DNA of 64,000 nt from Cherax quadricarinatus (Eukaryota > Arthropoda > Malacostraca > Decapoda > Parastacidae). The first letter of the stretch is position 1. Every line of letters starts with the position of its first letter. Under the pieces are notes generated by a model. That model saw only the letters and a program-made list of their open reading frames with translations, did not search any database and was not told where the DNA came from. The stretch covers positions 64,501-128,500 of the forward strand of contig NW_027195543.1 of assembly GCF_038502225.1 (NCBI RefSeq), given 5' to 3'. This document shows positions 21,490-37,000 of this stretch, in pieces. The position numbers and the translations under genes were made by a program.

Positions 21490-24400
21490 TGCACCTACAC
21501 TAGTGTAGTATACACTAGTGTAGTATACACTAGTAGTGTCTACTACACTAGTAGTGTGTACTATACAAGTAGTGTATACTACACTAGTAGTGTATACTAC
21601 ACTAGTAGTGTGTACTATACAAGAAGTGTATACTACACTAGTAGAGTATACTACACTAGTAGTGTATACCACACTAATAGTGTGTACTACACAAGTAGTG
21701 TATACTACACTATCAGTGTGTACTACACTAGTGTACGCTACACTAGTAGTGTATACCACACTAATAGTGTGTACTACACAAGTAGTGTATACTACACTAG
21801 TAGAGTATACTACACTAGTGTACGCTACACTAGTAGTGAAGTATACACTAGTAGTGTATACTACACTAGTAGTGTATACTACACTAGTAGTGTGTACTAT
21901 ACAAGTAGTGTATACTACACTAGTAGAGTATACTACACTAGTGTACGCTACACTAGTAGTGCATACTACACTAGTAGTGTATACTACACAAGTAGTGTGT
22001 ACTACACTAGTGTATGCTACACTAGTAGTGTATACTACACTAGTAGTGTGTACTACACTAGTAGTGTGTACTACACTAGTGTATGCTACACTAGTAGTGT
22101 ATACTACACTAGTAGTGTGTATTAAACAAGTAGTGTATACTACACTAGTAGTGTATACTACACTAGTAGTGTGTACTACACAAGTAGTGTATACCACACT
22201 AGTACAGTATACTACACTAGTAGTGTATACTACACTAGTAGTGTGTACCACACAAGTAGTGTATACTACAGTAGTAGAGTATACTACACTGGTGTAGTAT
22301 ACACTAGTAGTGCATACTTCACTAGTAGTGTATACTTCACTAGTAGTGTATACTACACTAGTAGTGTATACTACACTAGTAGTGTAGTATACACTAGTAG
22401 TGTATACTACACTAGTAGAGAAGTATACACTAGCAGTGTATACTACACTAGTAGTGTATACTACACTAGTAGTGTGTACTATACAAGTTGTGTATACTAC
22501 ATTAGTAGAGTACACTACACTAGTGTATGCTACACTAGTAGTGCATACTACACTAGTAGTGCATACTACACTAGTAGTGTAGTATACACTAGTAGTGTAG
22601 TATACACTAGTAGTGTATACTACACTAGTAGTGTGTACTATACAAGTTGTGTATACTACATTAGTAGAGTATACTACACTAGTGTATGCTACACTAGTAG
22701 TGCATACTACACAAGTAGTGTATACTACACTAGCAGAGTATACTACACAAGTAGTGTGTACTTCACAAGTAGTGTATACTACACTAGTAGAGTGTACTAC
22801 ACTAGTCTATGCTACACTAGTAGTGCATACTACACTAGTAGTGTATACTACACTAGTAGTGAAGTATACACAAGTAGTGTATACTACACTAGTAGTGTGT
22901 ACTACACAAGTAGTGTATACTACACAAGTAGAGTATACTACACTAGTAGTGTATACTATACAAGTAGTGTATACTACACTAGTAGTGTATACTACACTAG
23001 TAGAGTATACTACACTAGCAGTGTGTACTACACAAATAGTGTATACTACACTCGTAGAGTATAATACACTAGTAGTGTGTACTATACAAGTAGTGTATAC
23101 TACACAAGTAGTGTATACTACACTAGTAGAGTATACTACACTAGTAGTGTGTACTATACAAGTAGTGTATACTACACTAGTAGTGTATACTACACTAGTA
23201 GTGTGTACTATACAAGTAGTGTATACTACACTAGTAGAGTATACTACACTAGTAGTGTATACCACACTAATAGTGTGTACTACACAAGTAGTGTATACTA
23301 CACTATCAGTGTGTACTACACTAGTGTAAGCTACACTAGTAGTGTATACCACACTAATAGTGTGTACTACACAAGTGGTGTATACTACACTAGTAGAGTA
23401 TACTACACTAGTGTACGCTACACTAGTAGTGAAGTATACACTAGTAGTGTATACTACACTAGTAGTGTATACTACACTAGTAGTGTGTACTATACAAGTA
23501 GTGTATACTACACTAGTAGAGTATACTACACTAGTGTACGCTACACTAGTAGTGCATACTACACTAGTAGTGTATACTACACAAGTAGTGTGTACTACAC
23601 TAGTGTATGCTACACTAGTAGTGTATACTACACTAGTAGTGTGTACTACACTAGTAGTGTGTACTACACTAGTGTATGCTACACTAGTAGTGTATACTAC
23701 ACTAGTAGTGTGTATTAAACAAGTAGTGTATACTACACTAGTAGTGTATACTACACTAGTAGTGTGTACTACACAAGTAGTGTATACCACACTAGTACAG
23801 TATACTACACTAGTAGTGTATACTACACTAGTAGTGTGTACCACACAAGTAGTGTATACTACACTAGTAGTGTGTACCACACAAGTAGTGTATACTACAG
23901 TAGTAGAGTATAATACACTGGTGTAGTATACACTAGTAGTGCATACTTCACTAGTAGTGTATACTTCACTAGTAGTGTATACTACACTAGTAGTGCATAC
24001 TACACTAGTAGTGTATACTACACTAGTAGTGTATACTACACTAGTAGTGTATACTACACTAGTAGAGAAGTATACACTAGTAGTGTAGTATACACTAGTA
24101 GTGTATACTACACTAGTAGAGAAGTATACACTAGTAGTGTATACTACACTAGTAGTGTGTACTATACAAGTTGTGTATACTACATTAGTAGAGTACACTA
24201 CACTAGTGTATGCTACACTAGTAGTGCATACTACACTAGTAGTGCATACTACACTAGTAGTGTAGTATACACTAGTAGTGTAGTATACACTAGTAGTGTA
24301 TACTACACTAGTAGTGTGTACTATACAAGTTGTGTATGCTACATTAGTAGAGTATACTACACTAGTGTATGCTACACTAGTAGTGCATACTACACAAGTA

Positions 24401-24990
24401 GTGTATACTACACTAGCAGAGTATACTACACAAGTAGTGTGTACTACACAAGTAGTGTATACTACACTAGTAGAGTGTACTACACTAGTCTATGCTACAC
24501 TAGTAGTGCATACTACACTAGTAGTGTATACTACTCTAGTAGTGTGTACTATACAAGTAGTGTATACTACACTAGTAAAGTATACTACACTAGGAGTGTG
24601 TACTACACAAGTAGTGTATACTACACTAGTAGAGTATACTACACTAGTGTATGCTACACTAGTAGTGTATACTACACTAGTAGTGTGTACCACACAAGTA
24701 GTGTATACTACAGTAGTAGAGTATACTACACTGGTGTAGTATACACTAGTAGTGCATACTTCACTAGTAGTGTATTCTACACTAGTAGTGTATACTACAC
24801 TAGTAGTGTGTACTATACAAGTAGTGTATACTACACTAGTAGAGTATACTGCACTAGTATATACTACACTAATAGTGTATACTACACTAGCCGTTTATAC
24901 TACACAAGTAGTGTATACTACACTAGCGTATGCTACACTAGTAGTGTGTACTACACTAGTAGTGTATACTACACTAGTAGTGTGTACTAC
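21490..24990. repeat. 18-bp tandem array rich in palindromic words, about 190 copies
   Basis: The unit is about CTACACTAGTAGTGTATA. It contains ACTAGT in nearly every copy and GTATAC in many, and the variant TACACTAGTGTA is a 12-bp perfect palindrome. Lengths vary slightly between units. A block of about 1.6 kb is duplicated in tandem: 21541 onward corresponds to 23134 onward at an offset of 1,593 bp, growing to 1,639 and 1,683 bp through small insertions. All six frames are open because stops are rare in the unit. Confidence 0.97.
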
Positions 24991-25045
24991 ATTTTCACCT
25001 GTATTGTTACTCATCTGCACGTGTTGTGTAATTCTCTTACAAATA

Positions 25046-27790
25046 CACCAAGCTGACATACACATATACACCAAGCTGACATACACATATACACCAAGCT
25101 GACATACACATATACACCAAGCTGACATACACATATACACCAAGCTGACATACACATATACACCAAGCTGACATACACATATACACCAAGCTGACATACA
25201 CATATACACCAAGCTGCCATACACTTATACACCAAGCTGACATACACATATACACCAAGCTGACATACACTTATACACCAAGCTGACACTGACATACACT
25301 TATACATCAAGCTGACATACACATATACACCAAGCTGCCATACACTTATACACCAAGCTGACATACATTTATACACCAAGCTGACATACACATATACACC
25401 AAGCTGACATACACTTATACACCAAGCTGACATACACATATACACCAAGCTGACATACACATATACACCAAGCTGAAATACACATATACACCAAGCTGAC
25501 ATACACATATACACCAAGCTGACGTACACATATACACCAAGCTGATATACACATATACACCAAGCTGACATACACTTATACACCAAGCTGACATACACAT
25601 ATACACCAAGCTGACATACACATATACACCAAGCTGACATACACATATACACCAAGCTGACATACACATATACACCAAGCTGACGTACACATATACACCA
25701 AGCTGACATACACATATACACCAAGTTGACATACACATATACACCAAGCTGACATACACATATACACCAAGCTTACATACATATATACACCAAGCTGCCA
25801 TACACTTATACACCAAGCTGACATACACATATACACCAAGCTGCCATACACTTATACACCAAGCTGACATACACATATACACCAAGCTGCCATACACTTA
25901 TACACCAAGCTGCCATACACTTATACACCAAGCTGACATACACATATACACCAAGCTGCCATACACTTATACACCAAGCTGACATACACATATACACCAA
26001 GCTGCCATACACTTATACACCAAGCTGCCATACACTTATACACCAAGCTGACATACACATATACACCAAGCTGCCATACACTTATACACCAAGCTGACAT
26101 ACACATATACACCAAGCTGCCATACACTTATACACCAAGCTGACATACACATATACACCAAGCTGCCATACACTTATACACCAAGCTGTCATACACTTAT
26201 ACACCAAGCTGACATACACATATACACCAAGCTGCCATACACTTATACACCAAGCTGACATATACATATACACCAAGCTTCCATACATTTATACACCAAG
26301 CTGACATACACATATACACAAAGCTGCCATACACTTATACACCAAGCTGACATACACATATACACCAAGCTGACATACGCATATACACCAAGCTGACATA
26401 CACATATACACCAAGCTGACATACACATATACACCAAGCTGACATACACATATTTGCCAAGCTGACATACACATATACACCAAGCTGACATACACATATT
26501 CACCAAGCTGACATACACATATACACCAAGCTGCCATACACTTATGCACCAAGCTAACATACACATATACACCAAGCTGCCATACACTTATACACCAAGC
26601 TGCCATACACTTATACACCAAGCTGACATACACATATACACCAAGCTGCCATACACTTATACACCAAGCTGACATACACATATACACCAAGCTGCCATAC
26701 ACTTATACACCAAGCTGACATACACATATACACCAAGCTGACATACGCATATACACCAAGCTGACATACACATATACACCAAGCTGACATACACATATAC
26801 ACCAAGCTGACATACACATATTTGCCAAGCTGACATACACATATACACCAAGCTGACATACACATATACACCAAGCTGCCATACACTTATACACCAAGCT
26901 GACTTACACATATACACCAAGCTGCCATACACTTATACACCAAGCTGACATACACATATACACCAAGCTGACATACACATATACACCAAGCTGACATACA
27001 CATATACACCAAGCTGACATACACATATACACCAAGCTGACATACACTTATACACCAAGCTGACATACACGTATACACCAAGCTGACATACACATATACA
27101 CCAAGCTGACATACACATATAAGCCAAGCTGACATGCACTTATACACCAAGCTGACATACACTTATACACCAAGCTGCTGTACACATATACACCAAGCTG
27201 ACATACACATATAAGCCAAGCTGCCATACACTTATACACCAAGCTGCTGTACACATACACCAAGCTGACATACTCATATAAGCCAAGCTGCCATACACAT
27301 ATACACCAAGCTGACATGCACATATAAGCCAAGCTGACATACACATATAAGCCAAGGTGCCATACACATATACACCAAGCTGACATACACATATAAGCCA
27401 AGGTGCCATACACATATACACCAAGCTGACATACACATATAAGCCAAGCTGACATACACATATACACCAAGCTGCCATACACTTATACACCAAGCTGCTG
27501 TACACATATACACCAAGCTGACATACACATATAAGCCAAGGTGCTGTACACATATACACCAAGCTGACGTACACATATACACCAAGCTGACATACACATA
27601 TAAGCCAAGGTGCTGTTCACATATACACCAAGCTGACATACACATATACACCAAGCTGACATACACATATAAGCCAAGCTGCTGTACACATATACACCAA
27701 GCTGACATACACATATAAGCCAAGGTGCTGTACACATATACACGAAGCTGATATACACATATACACCAAGCTGACATACACATATACGCC
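25046..27790. repeat. 23-bp tandem array, about 119 copies
   Basis: The unit is about ACCAAGCTGACATACACATA plus TAC. Main variants are GCTGCCATACACTTATA, forming 46-bp dimers from roughly 25790 to 26700, and AAGCCAAGGTGC with GCTGCTGTACAC in the last 600 bp. A 368-bp (16-unit) block is duplicated, marked by ACATACGCAT at 26373 and 26741 and by CATATTTGCC downstream of each. Confidence 0.97.
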
Positions 27791-28807
27791 AACACTATCC
27801 TTATCCTGGCGTAATGTCTTCAAGATAAATTCCACTCTGGCGACAATGTGTTTCTACGCTACTTGGATAATTCTGCACTGAATTTTAAGCACCTTTGATA
27901 TACCTTTCACAAAGTTAATTGTACTCGTGAGAGCTGTCTCAGCTTTTCTGATATCATTGTCAAATTCTTCCAAATCCATGTCCTTCTTGCATTGACTTTT
28001 CTCTCTTTGAACCAATTTTTTTTAACTCCCCCAGTTGTCCCTTTCATTTCCTGTTCTCTTTCATCTCTTGTTCTCAGTTATTCACTTTGGTGTCTTGTAT
28101 GTATTGTTTCCTCATTCGTTTATTATTCTCTCTTTTCTATGGTTTCCCCTTTTGTTTATCTACAGGTCTGGTTATTTACCTACTGTTCTCTCTTCTAGAT
28201 GTCATTCGAATCAATGTACATTCTATAAATGATTACAGTCATACCTGTGTGGACACTGACAATGCTCGCTGTATGGGAGATCACGAGCAACAGGATGTCA
28301 GGAAATATTTCTTCAGCCTTAGGGTGCTGGTGAGTAGAATAATGTGGATAAGTTTTAATACTACGTATACTACCACAAGTGGTTAGGAATCAGAAAAATC
28401 CGTCAATAAGTCTTAGATGTTAAGCCAAGAACTGTAAATCAAACCGTGTAGACATTCCCAGGCAAGGACATCTTGGCGAGTATACACACAGCAGCAGCAG
28501 CCACGGCTCGATCCCATTCCTTCATTATTGACACGCTTGAGCTATTCACATATTGATTAAAAGTATAGCGTAAATTATGAGTGGTTGTTGTTGCTGTTCG
28601 ACCTCATACCTGAGCAGTATCCCACGCCAGGTTAATGATCGGTCTCACACACGTTGTCTTCCTCATGAAGGACGAGCCGAAAGTAAACGATCTTAAAACC
28701 GGTTCACCTGGAGTCATTAGCAGTCACTGATTGCAAGGGAAGGGAACGGTGATGTTGGGGACAAATGATGATGATTAAGCAGAAGAGAAAATAACACTCA
28801 GAAATGA
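27791..28807. other. Unique DNA, no gene recognised
   Basis: It has a T-rich stretch (27980-28200) with short hydrophobic frames and otherwise ordinary sequence. None of the frames resembles a known protein. Confidence 0.5.
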
Positions 28808-29036
28808 AGAGAAGAGAGCTGACCACAGCTCAGTACATCGAAGAGGAGAGAACTGACCACGGCTCTACACATGGAAGAGGAGAGAGATGACCACAGCTCT
28901 ATATACGGAAGACGAGAGAGCTGACCACAGCTCTACACATGGAAGAAGAGAAAACTGACCACAGCTCTACACATGGAAGAAGAGAAAACTGACCACAGCT
29001 CTACACATGGAAGACGAGAGAGCTGACCACAGCCCT
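28808..29036. repeat. 34-bp short tandem array, about 6.7 copies
   Basis: The unit includes CTGACCACAGCTCTACACAT and a GA-rich half (GGAAGAAGAGAAAA). Copies differ at several positions, so it is older or less homogenised than the large arrays. Confidence 0.92.
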
Positions 29037-29093
29037 TCATATCACAGCATAATAATACATCCACAGAACAAAGTGTTTCTTGCAACTAACAAT

Positions 29094-29557
29094 AATGCGA
29101 CCAACCGGGAGTCGAACCCGGAGCATTAATTCCAGATCCTGGGAACCAACTTCTTAACCCACTTGACCACCATACCACTAACATCAGGCACCCAGTGAGT
29201 ACATTGGATCTGACACTCCTAATCTCAGCACATTCGTGGCTGGGGATACTACACCACTAATTTCCTTCTAGACCATTTCGTAATGCCAGTATCACGAGCA
29301 GTACACATACTAATGCATTAATATTAATACAGGTGAAGTGGTCGTTAGACTGGAATTCCAAACGAACGTAGAATGAAATTAGTCGCGTAGTATCTCCAGC
29401 CATGAATGTGCTTCCATCAGGAGTGGCAGATCGAGTGTACTCACTGGGTGCCTGATGTCTGTGGCATGGTGGTCAAATGGGTTCAGGAGTTGGGAAATTA
29501 ATTTTGTTTCCAGGAAACGAGATAAATGTTCCGAGTTTCATTCCTGCAGTTCGCAGT
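29094..29557. mobile_element. Inverted pair of tRNA-derived SINE-like copies
   Basis: The arm at 29094-29264 (minus orientation) and the arm at 29375-29557 (plus) are diverged reverse complements around a 110-bp spacer. The minus-strand copy has a perfect tRNA-like T arm (29105-29121, stem CCGGG/CCCGG, loop TTCGACT) containing a B box, preceded by a GGTGGTCAAGTGGGTTAAG stretch like a tRNA D arm. In the plus copy the B box has decayed (TCCGAGTTTCATTCC). No cloverleaf with acceptor stem forms, so these are not functional tRNAs. Confidence 0.65.
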
Positions 29558-29603
29558 ACACTTAGATGTTATCATAGATGGAAGGAAGAAGTATAAATGG
29601 CTA

Positions 29604-30187
<584 letters not shown>

Positions 30188-30430
30188 TATATATATATTT
30201 TATTATACAGAAATTGCTAATCAATCACGATGTATTATAAATATGGAGGCGGTGATTATAGACACACGCTCTAGCTCTTTCTTTCTCCTTTACCATCGCT
30301 TAATTCCACATTTCATCTTTCGCCTTTCCCTTCCTTACGTATTCCATTCTCATTGAATTCTTCGGTTCCACGTTACCATCTTCTACCTCCTTTTTCGCTC
30401 CCTATAAACTTAGAATTTTCCTCTACAAAA
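30188..30430. other. Unique spacer, no gene seen
   Basis: A T/C-rich stretch between the TIR element and the 55-bp array. Confidence 0.5.
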
Positions 30431-33400
30431 CACGAGGCTGACATGAGTCTACACACGTTGAGGCTCCGAGGTAACTACACAATAACACGAGGCTGACATG
30501 AGTCTACACACCTTGAGGCTCCGAGGTAACTACACACTAACACGAGGCTGACATGAGTCTACACACGTTGAGGCTCCGAGGTAACTACACACAAACACGA
30601 GGCTGACATGAGTCTACACACGTTGAGGCTCCGAGGTAACTACACACTAACACGAGGCTGACATGAGTCTACACACGTTGAGGCTCCGAGGTAACTACAC
30701 ACAAACACGAGGCTGACATGAGTCTACACACGTTGAGGCTCCGAGGTAACTACACACAAACACGAGGCTGACATGAGTCTACACACGTTGAGGCTCCGAG
30801 GTAACTACACACAAACACGAGGCTGACATGAGTCTACACACGTTGAGGCTCCGAGGTAACTACACACAAACAGGAGGCTGACATGAGTCTACACACGTTG
30901 AGGCTCCGAGGTAACTACACACTAACACGAGGCTGACATGAGTCTACACACGTTGAGGCTCCGAGGTAACTACACACTAACACGAGGCTGACATGAGTCT
31001 ACACACGTTGAGGCTCCGAGGTAACTACACACAAACACGAGGCTGACATGAGTCTACACACGTTGAGGCTCCGAGGTAACTACACACTAACACGAGGCTG
31101 ACATGAGTCTACACACGTTGAGGCTCCGAGGTAACTACACACAAACACGAGGCTGACATGAGTCTACACACGTTGAGGCTCCGAGGTAACTACACACAAA
31201 CACGAGGCTGACATGAGTCTACACACGTTGAGGCTCCGAGGTAACTACACACAAACACGAGGCTGACATGAGTCTACACACGTTGAGGCTCCGAGGTAAC
31301 TACACACAAACAGGAGGCTGACATGAGTCTACACACGTTGAGGCTCCGAGGTAACTACACACTAACACGAGGCTGACATGAGTCTACACACGTTGAGGCT
31401 CCGAGGTAACTACACACTAACACGAGGCTGACATGAGTCTACACACGTTGAGGCTCCGAGGTAACTACACACTAACACGAGGCTGACATGAGTCTACACA
31501 CGTTGAGGCTCCGAGGTAACTACACACTAACAAGAGGCTGACATGAGTCTACACACGTTGAGGCTCCGAGGTAACTACACACTAACACGAGGCTGACATG
31601 AGTCTACACACGTTGAGGCTCCGAGGTAACTACACACTAACACGAGGCTGACATGAGTCTACACACGTTGAGGCTCCGAGGTAACTACACACTAACACGA
31701 GGCTGACATGAGTCTACACACGTTGAGGCTCCGAGGTAACTACACACTAACACGAGGCTGACATGAGTCTACACACGTTGAGGCTCCGAGGTAACTACAC
31801 ACTAACACGAGGCTGACATGAGTCTACACACGTTGAGGCTCCGAGGTAACTACACACAAACACGAGGCTGACATGAGTCTACACACGTTGAGGCTCCGAG
31901 GTAACTACACACTAACACGAGGCTGACATGAGTCTACACACGTTGAGGCTCCGAGGTAACTACACACAAACACGAGGCTGACATGAGTCTACACACCTTG
32001 AGGCTCCGAGGTAACTACACACTAACACGAGGCTGACATGAGTCTACACACGTTGAGGCTCCGAGGTAACTACACACAAACACGAGGCTGACATGAGTCT
32101 ACACACGTTGAGGCTCCGAGGTAACTACACACTAACACGAGGCTGACATGAGTCTACACACGTTGAGGCTCCGAGGTAACTACACACTAACACGAGGCTG
32201 ACATGAGTCTACACACGTTGAGGCTCCGAGGTAACTACACACAAACACGAGGCTGACATGAGTCTACACACGTTGAGGCTCCGAGGTAACTACACACTAA
32301 CACGAGGCTGACATGAGTCTACACACGTTGAGGCTCCGAGGTAACTACACACAAACACGAGGCTGACATGAGTCTACACACGTTGAGGCTCCGAGGTAAC
32401 TACACACTAACACGAGGCTGACATGAGTCTACACACGTTGAGGCTCCGAGGTAACTACACACAAACACGAGGCTGACATGAGTCTACACACGTTGTGGCT
32501 CCGAGGTAACTACACACAAACACGAGGCTGACATGAGTCTACACACGTTGAGGCTCCGAGGTAACTACACACAAACACGAGGCTGACATGAGTCTACACA
32601 CGTTGAGGCTCCGAGGTAACTACACACAAACACGAGGCTGACATGAGTCTACACACGTTGAGGCTCCGAGGTAACTACACACTAACACGAGGCTGACATA
32701 AGTCTACACACGTTGAGGCTCCGAGGTAACTACACACTAACACGAGGCTGACATGAGTCTACACACGTTGAGGCTCCGAGGTAACTACACACAAACAGGA
32801 GGCTGACATGAGTCTACACACGTTGAGGCTCCGAGGTAACTACACACTAACACGAGGCTGACATGAGTCTACACACGTTGAGGCTCCGAGGTAACTACAC
32901 ACTAACACGAGGCTGACATGAGTCTACACACGTTGAGGCTCCGAGGTAACTACACACTAACACGAGGCTGACATGAGTCTACACACGTTGAGGCTCCGAG
33001 GTAACTACACACTAACACGAGGCTGACATGAGTCTACACACGTTGAGGCTCCGAGGTAACTACACACAAACACGAGGCTGACATGAGTCTACACACGTTG
33101 AGGCTCCGAGGTAACTACACACTAACACGAGGCTGACATGAGTCTACACACGTTGAGGCTCCGAGGTAACTACACACTAACACGAGGCTGACATGAGTCT
33201 ACACACGTTGAGGCTCCGAGGTAACTACACACAAACAGGAGGCTGACATGAGTCTACACACGTTGAGTCTCCGAGGTAACTACACACAAACACGAGGCTG
33301 ACATGAGTCTACACACGTTGAGGCTCCGAGGTAACTACACACAAACAGGAGGCTGACATGAGTCTACACACGTTGAGGCTCCGAGGTAACTACACACTAA

Positions 33401-33963
33401 CACGAGGCTGACATGAGTCTACACACGTTGAGGCTCCGAGGTAACTACACACAAACATGAGGCTGACATGAGTCTACACACGTTGAGGCTCCGAGGTAAC
33501 TACACACAAACACGAGGCTGACATGAGTCTACACACGTTGAGGCTCCGAGGTAACTACACACAAACACGAGGCTGACATGAGTCTACACACGTTGAGGCT
33601 CCGAGGTAACTACACACAAACACGAGGCTGACATGAGTCTACACACGTTGAGGCTCCGAGGTAACTACACACAAACACGAGGCTGACATGAGTCTACACA
33701 CGTTGAGGCTCCGAGGTAACTACACACAAACACGAGGCTGACATGAGTCTACACACGTTGAGGCTCCGAGGTAACTACACACAAACACGAGGCTGACATG
33801 AGTCTACACACGTTGAGGCTCCGAGGTAACTACACACAAACAGGAGGCTGACATGAGTCTACACACGTTGAGGCTCCGAGGTAACTACACACAAACACGA
33901 GGCTGACATGAGTCTACACACGTTGAGGCTCCGAGGTAACTACACACAAACACGAGGCTGACA
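30431..33963. repeat. 55-bp tandem array, 64 copies, apparently free of indels
   Basis: The unit opens CACGAGGCTGACATGAGTCT and closes CGAGGTAACTACACACTAA or ACACAAA. Sixty-four units fit exactly between 30431 and 33951, so there are no net length changes. Variation is nearly confined to the T/A in the last bases and to CAGGAGG for CACGAGG. The pattern of these variants repeats with an 8-unit (440-bp) period in the first part (CAGGAGG at 30871 and 31311). Confidence 0.97.
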
Positions 33964-34044
33964 CAGCCAGTGTTCCTTAACAAGTTACTTTACACTGCAG
34001 TAACCTATGTACTATTTTACAGTGAAAAATGGTGAGGCATTTAT

Positions 34045-37000
34045 TGATACAAGGCAGATCACTACTGATACAGGGCAGATCACTACTGATACAGGGCAGA
34101 TCACTACTGATACAGGGCAGATCACTACTGATACAGGGCAGATCACTACTGATACAGGGCAGATCACTACTGATACAGGGCAGATCACTACTGATACAGG
34201 GCAGATCACTACTGATACAGGGCAGATCACTACTGATACAGGGCAGATCACTACTGATACAGGGCAGATCACTACTGATACAGGGCAGATCACTACTGAT
34301 ACAGGGCAGATCACTACTGATACAGGGCAGATCACTACTGATACAGGGCAGATCACTACTGATACAGAGCAGATCACTACTAACACAGAGCAAATCAATA
34401 CTGATACAGAGCAGATCACTACAGATACAGAGCAGATCACTACTGATACAGAGCAGATCACTATTGATACAGAGCAAATCACTACTGATACAGGGCAGAT
34501 CACTACTGATACAGAGCAGATCACTACTGATACAGAGCAGATCACTATTGATACAGGGCAAATCACTACTGATACAGGGCAGATCACTACTGATACAGAG
34601 CAGATCACTACTGATACACAGCAGATCACTACTGATACAGGAATCACTACTGACACAGAGCAGACAACAAATGATACAGAGCAGATTACTACTGAAACAG
34701 GGAAGATCATTACTGATAGAGGGCAGATCACAGCTGATACAGGGCAGACCACTACTGACACGGAACAGATCACTACTGATAAAGAGGAGATCACTTACGA
34801 TACAGAGCAGATCACTATATATACAAAGCAGATCATTACTCATACAAGGCAGATCACTACTGAAACAGGGCAGATCACTACTCATAGAGAGCAGATCACT
34901 AGTGACACAGAGCAGATCACTACTGATAAAGAGCAGATCACTATTGATACAGAGCAGATCACTACAGATACAGAGCAGATCACTGCCGATAGAGGGCAGA
35001 TCACTATTGATACAGGGCAGATCACTACTGACACATAGCAGATCACTACTGATTCAGAACAGATCACTACTAATACAATGCAGATCACTACTGATACACA
35101 GCAGATCACTACTGATACAGGACAGATCACTACTGACACAAGGCAGATCACTATTGATAAAGAGAAGGACACTACTGATACAGGGCAGATCATTACTGAT
35201 ACAGGGCAGATCACTACTGACACAGGGCAGATCACTACTGATACAAGGCAGATCACTTCTGATACAGGGCAGATCACTACTAACAGAGAGCAGAAAACTA
35301 ATGATACAGAGCAGATCACTACTGGTAAAGAGCAGATCACTAATGATACAGAGCAGATCACTACTGACACAGGGCAGATCACTAGAGATGCAAGGCAGAT
35401 CACTATGATACTGAGCAGATCACTACTGAAACTTATCAGATCACTACTGATACAGGGCAGATCACTATGATACAATGCAGATCACAACTGATTCAGAGCA
35501 GATCACTACTGATACAGAGCAGATCGCTACTGATATCGACAAGGTCAATGCTGATACAGGGCAGATCACAACTGATTCAGGAGAAATCACTACTGATGCA
35601 GTGCAAATCACTACTGATACAGAGCAGATCACTACTGATGCAGTGCAAATCACTACTGATACAGAGCAGATCACTACTGATACAGAGCAGATCACTACTG
35701 ATACACAGCAGATCTCTTCTTATTCCTAGAAGGTCTCTACTTATATAGGGCAGATAGCTACTGATAAGAGCAGATCACTAAGGATGAAGGACAGGTTACT
35801 ACTGACGCAGGGCAGATCGCTACCGTTACATAGCAGATCACTACTGATACATGGCAGATCACTACTGTACTAGAATAGATCACTACTGCTACCGAAAAGG
35901 TCACTAATGTTCCAGAGCAGATCAGTACTGATACCAAGAAGGTCACTACTGATACGGGACAGAGCACTACTGATACCGAGCAGATCACTACTGATACAGA
36001 GCAGATCACTACTGATACAGAGCAGATCACTACTGATAGAGGGCAGATCACCATTGATACACAACAGATCACTATTGATACAGGGTAGATCACTACTGAT
36101 ACAGAGCAGATCACTACTGATAGAGAGAAGATCACTACTGACACAGGGCAGATAACTACTGAAACGGGGCAGATTGCTAGTGATTCAGAGCAGATCACTA
36201 CTGATACAAGGAAGATCACTACTGATACAGAGAAGGTCTCTACTGATACAAGGCAGATCACTACTAATACTTAGCAGATCTCTACTGATACAATGCAGAT
36301 CACTATTTATACAGAGCAGATCACTACTGATTCAGGGCAGATCACTACTGATACACAGAAGGTAACTACTGATACAAAGCAGATCACTACAAATACAGAG
36401 CAGATCACTACTGATACGCTGCAGATCACTGCTTATACAGAACAGATCACTGTTGGAACATGGCAGATCACACTAGATATAGAGCAGATCTTGACAGATA
36501 CAGAGAAGATCACTATTGAAACACGGCAGAGCAGTACTGATGCCAAGCAGATCTTTACAGATGCAGAGCAGATCACTATTGATACAGAGCAGATCATTAC
36601 TGATACAGCGCAGATCACTACTGATATAGAGCAGATCACTACTGATACTTAGCATATCACTAATGATACGAGGCAGACCACTACTCATACAGAGCAGATC
36701 ACGATTGATACAGGGCAGATCACTACTGATACAGGGCAGATCACTATTGATACAGAGCAGATCACTTGTGATATAGGGCAGATCACCAATGATATAGAGC
36801 ACATCACTGCTGATACAGAGCAGATCACTACTGACGCATAGCAGATTACTACTGATACAGAGCAGACCACTACTGATACAGGGCAGACAACTACTGATAC
36901 AGAGCAGACAACTACTGATACAGGGCAGACCACTACTGATACAGAGCAGACCACTACTGATACAGTGCAGACCACTACTGATACAGGGCAGATCACTACT

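Noticed and set aside
27992..28386. Overlapping hydrophobic small frames that could be a membrane protein
   Set aside because: The hydrophobicity follows from a T-rich stretch. No conserved motif is seen and three overlapping frames look alike.
29094..29187. Possible tRNA gene on the minus strand
   Set aside because: Only the T arm and a D-arm-like stretch are convincing. No acceptor stem or canonical anticodon arm forms, and a second inverted copy shows it is a SINE head.
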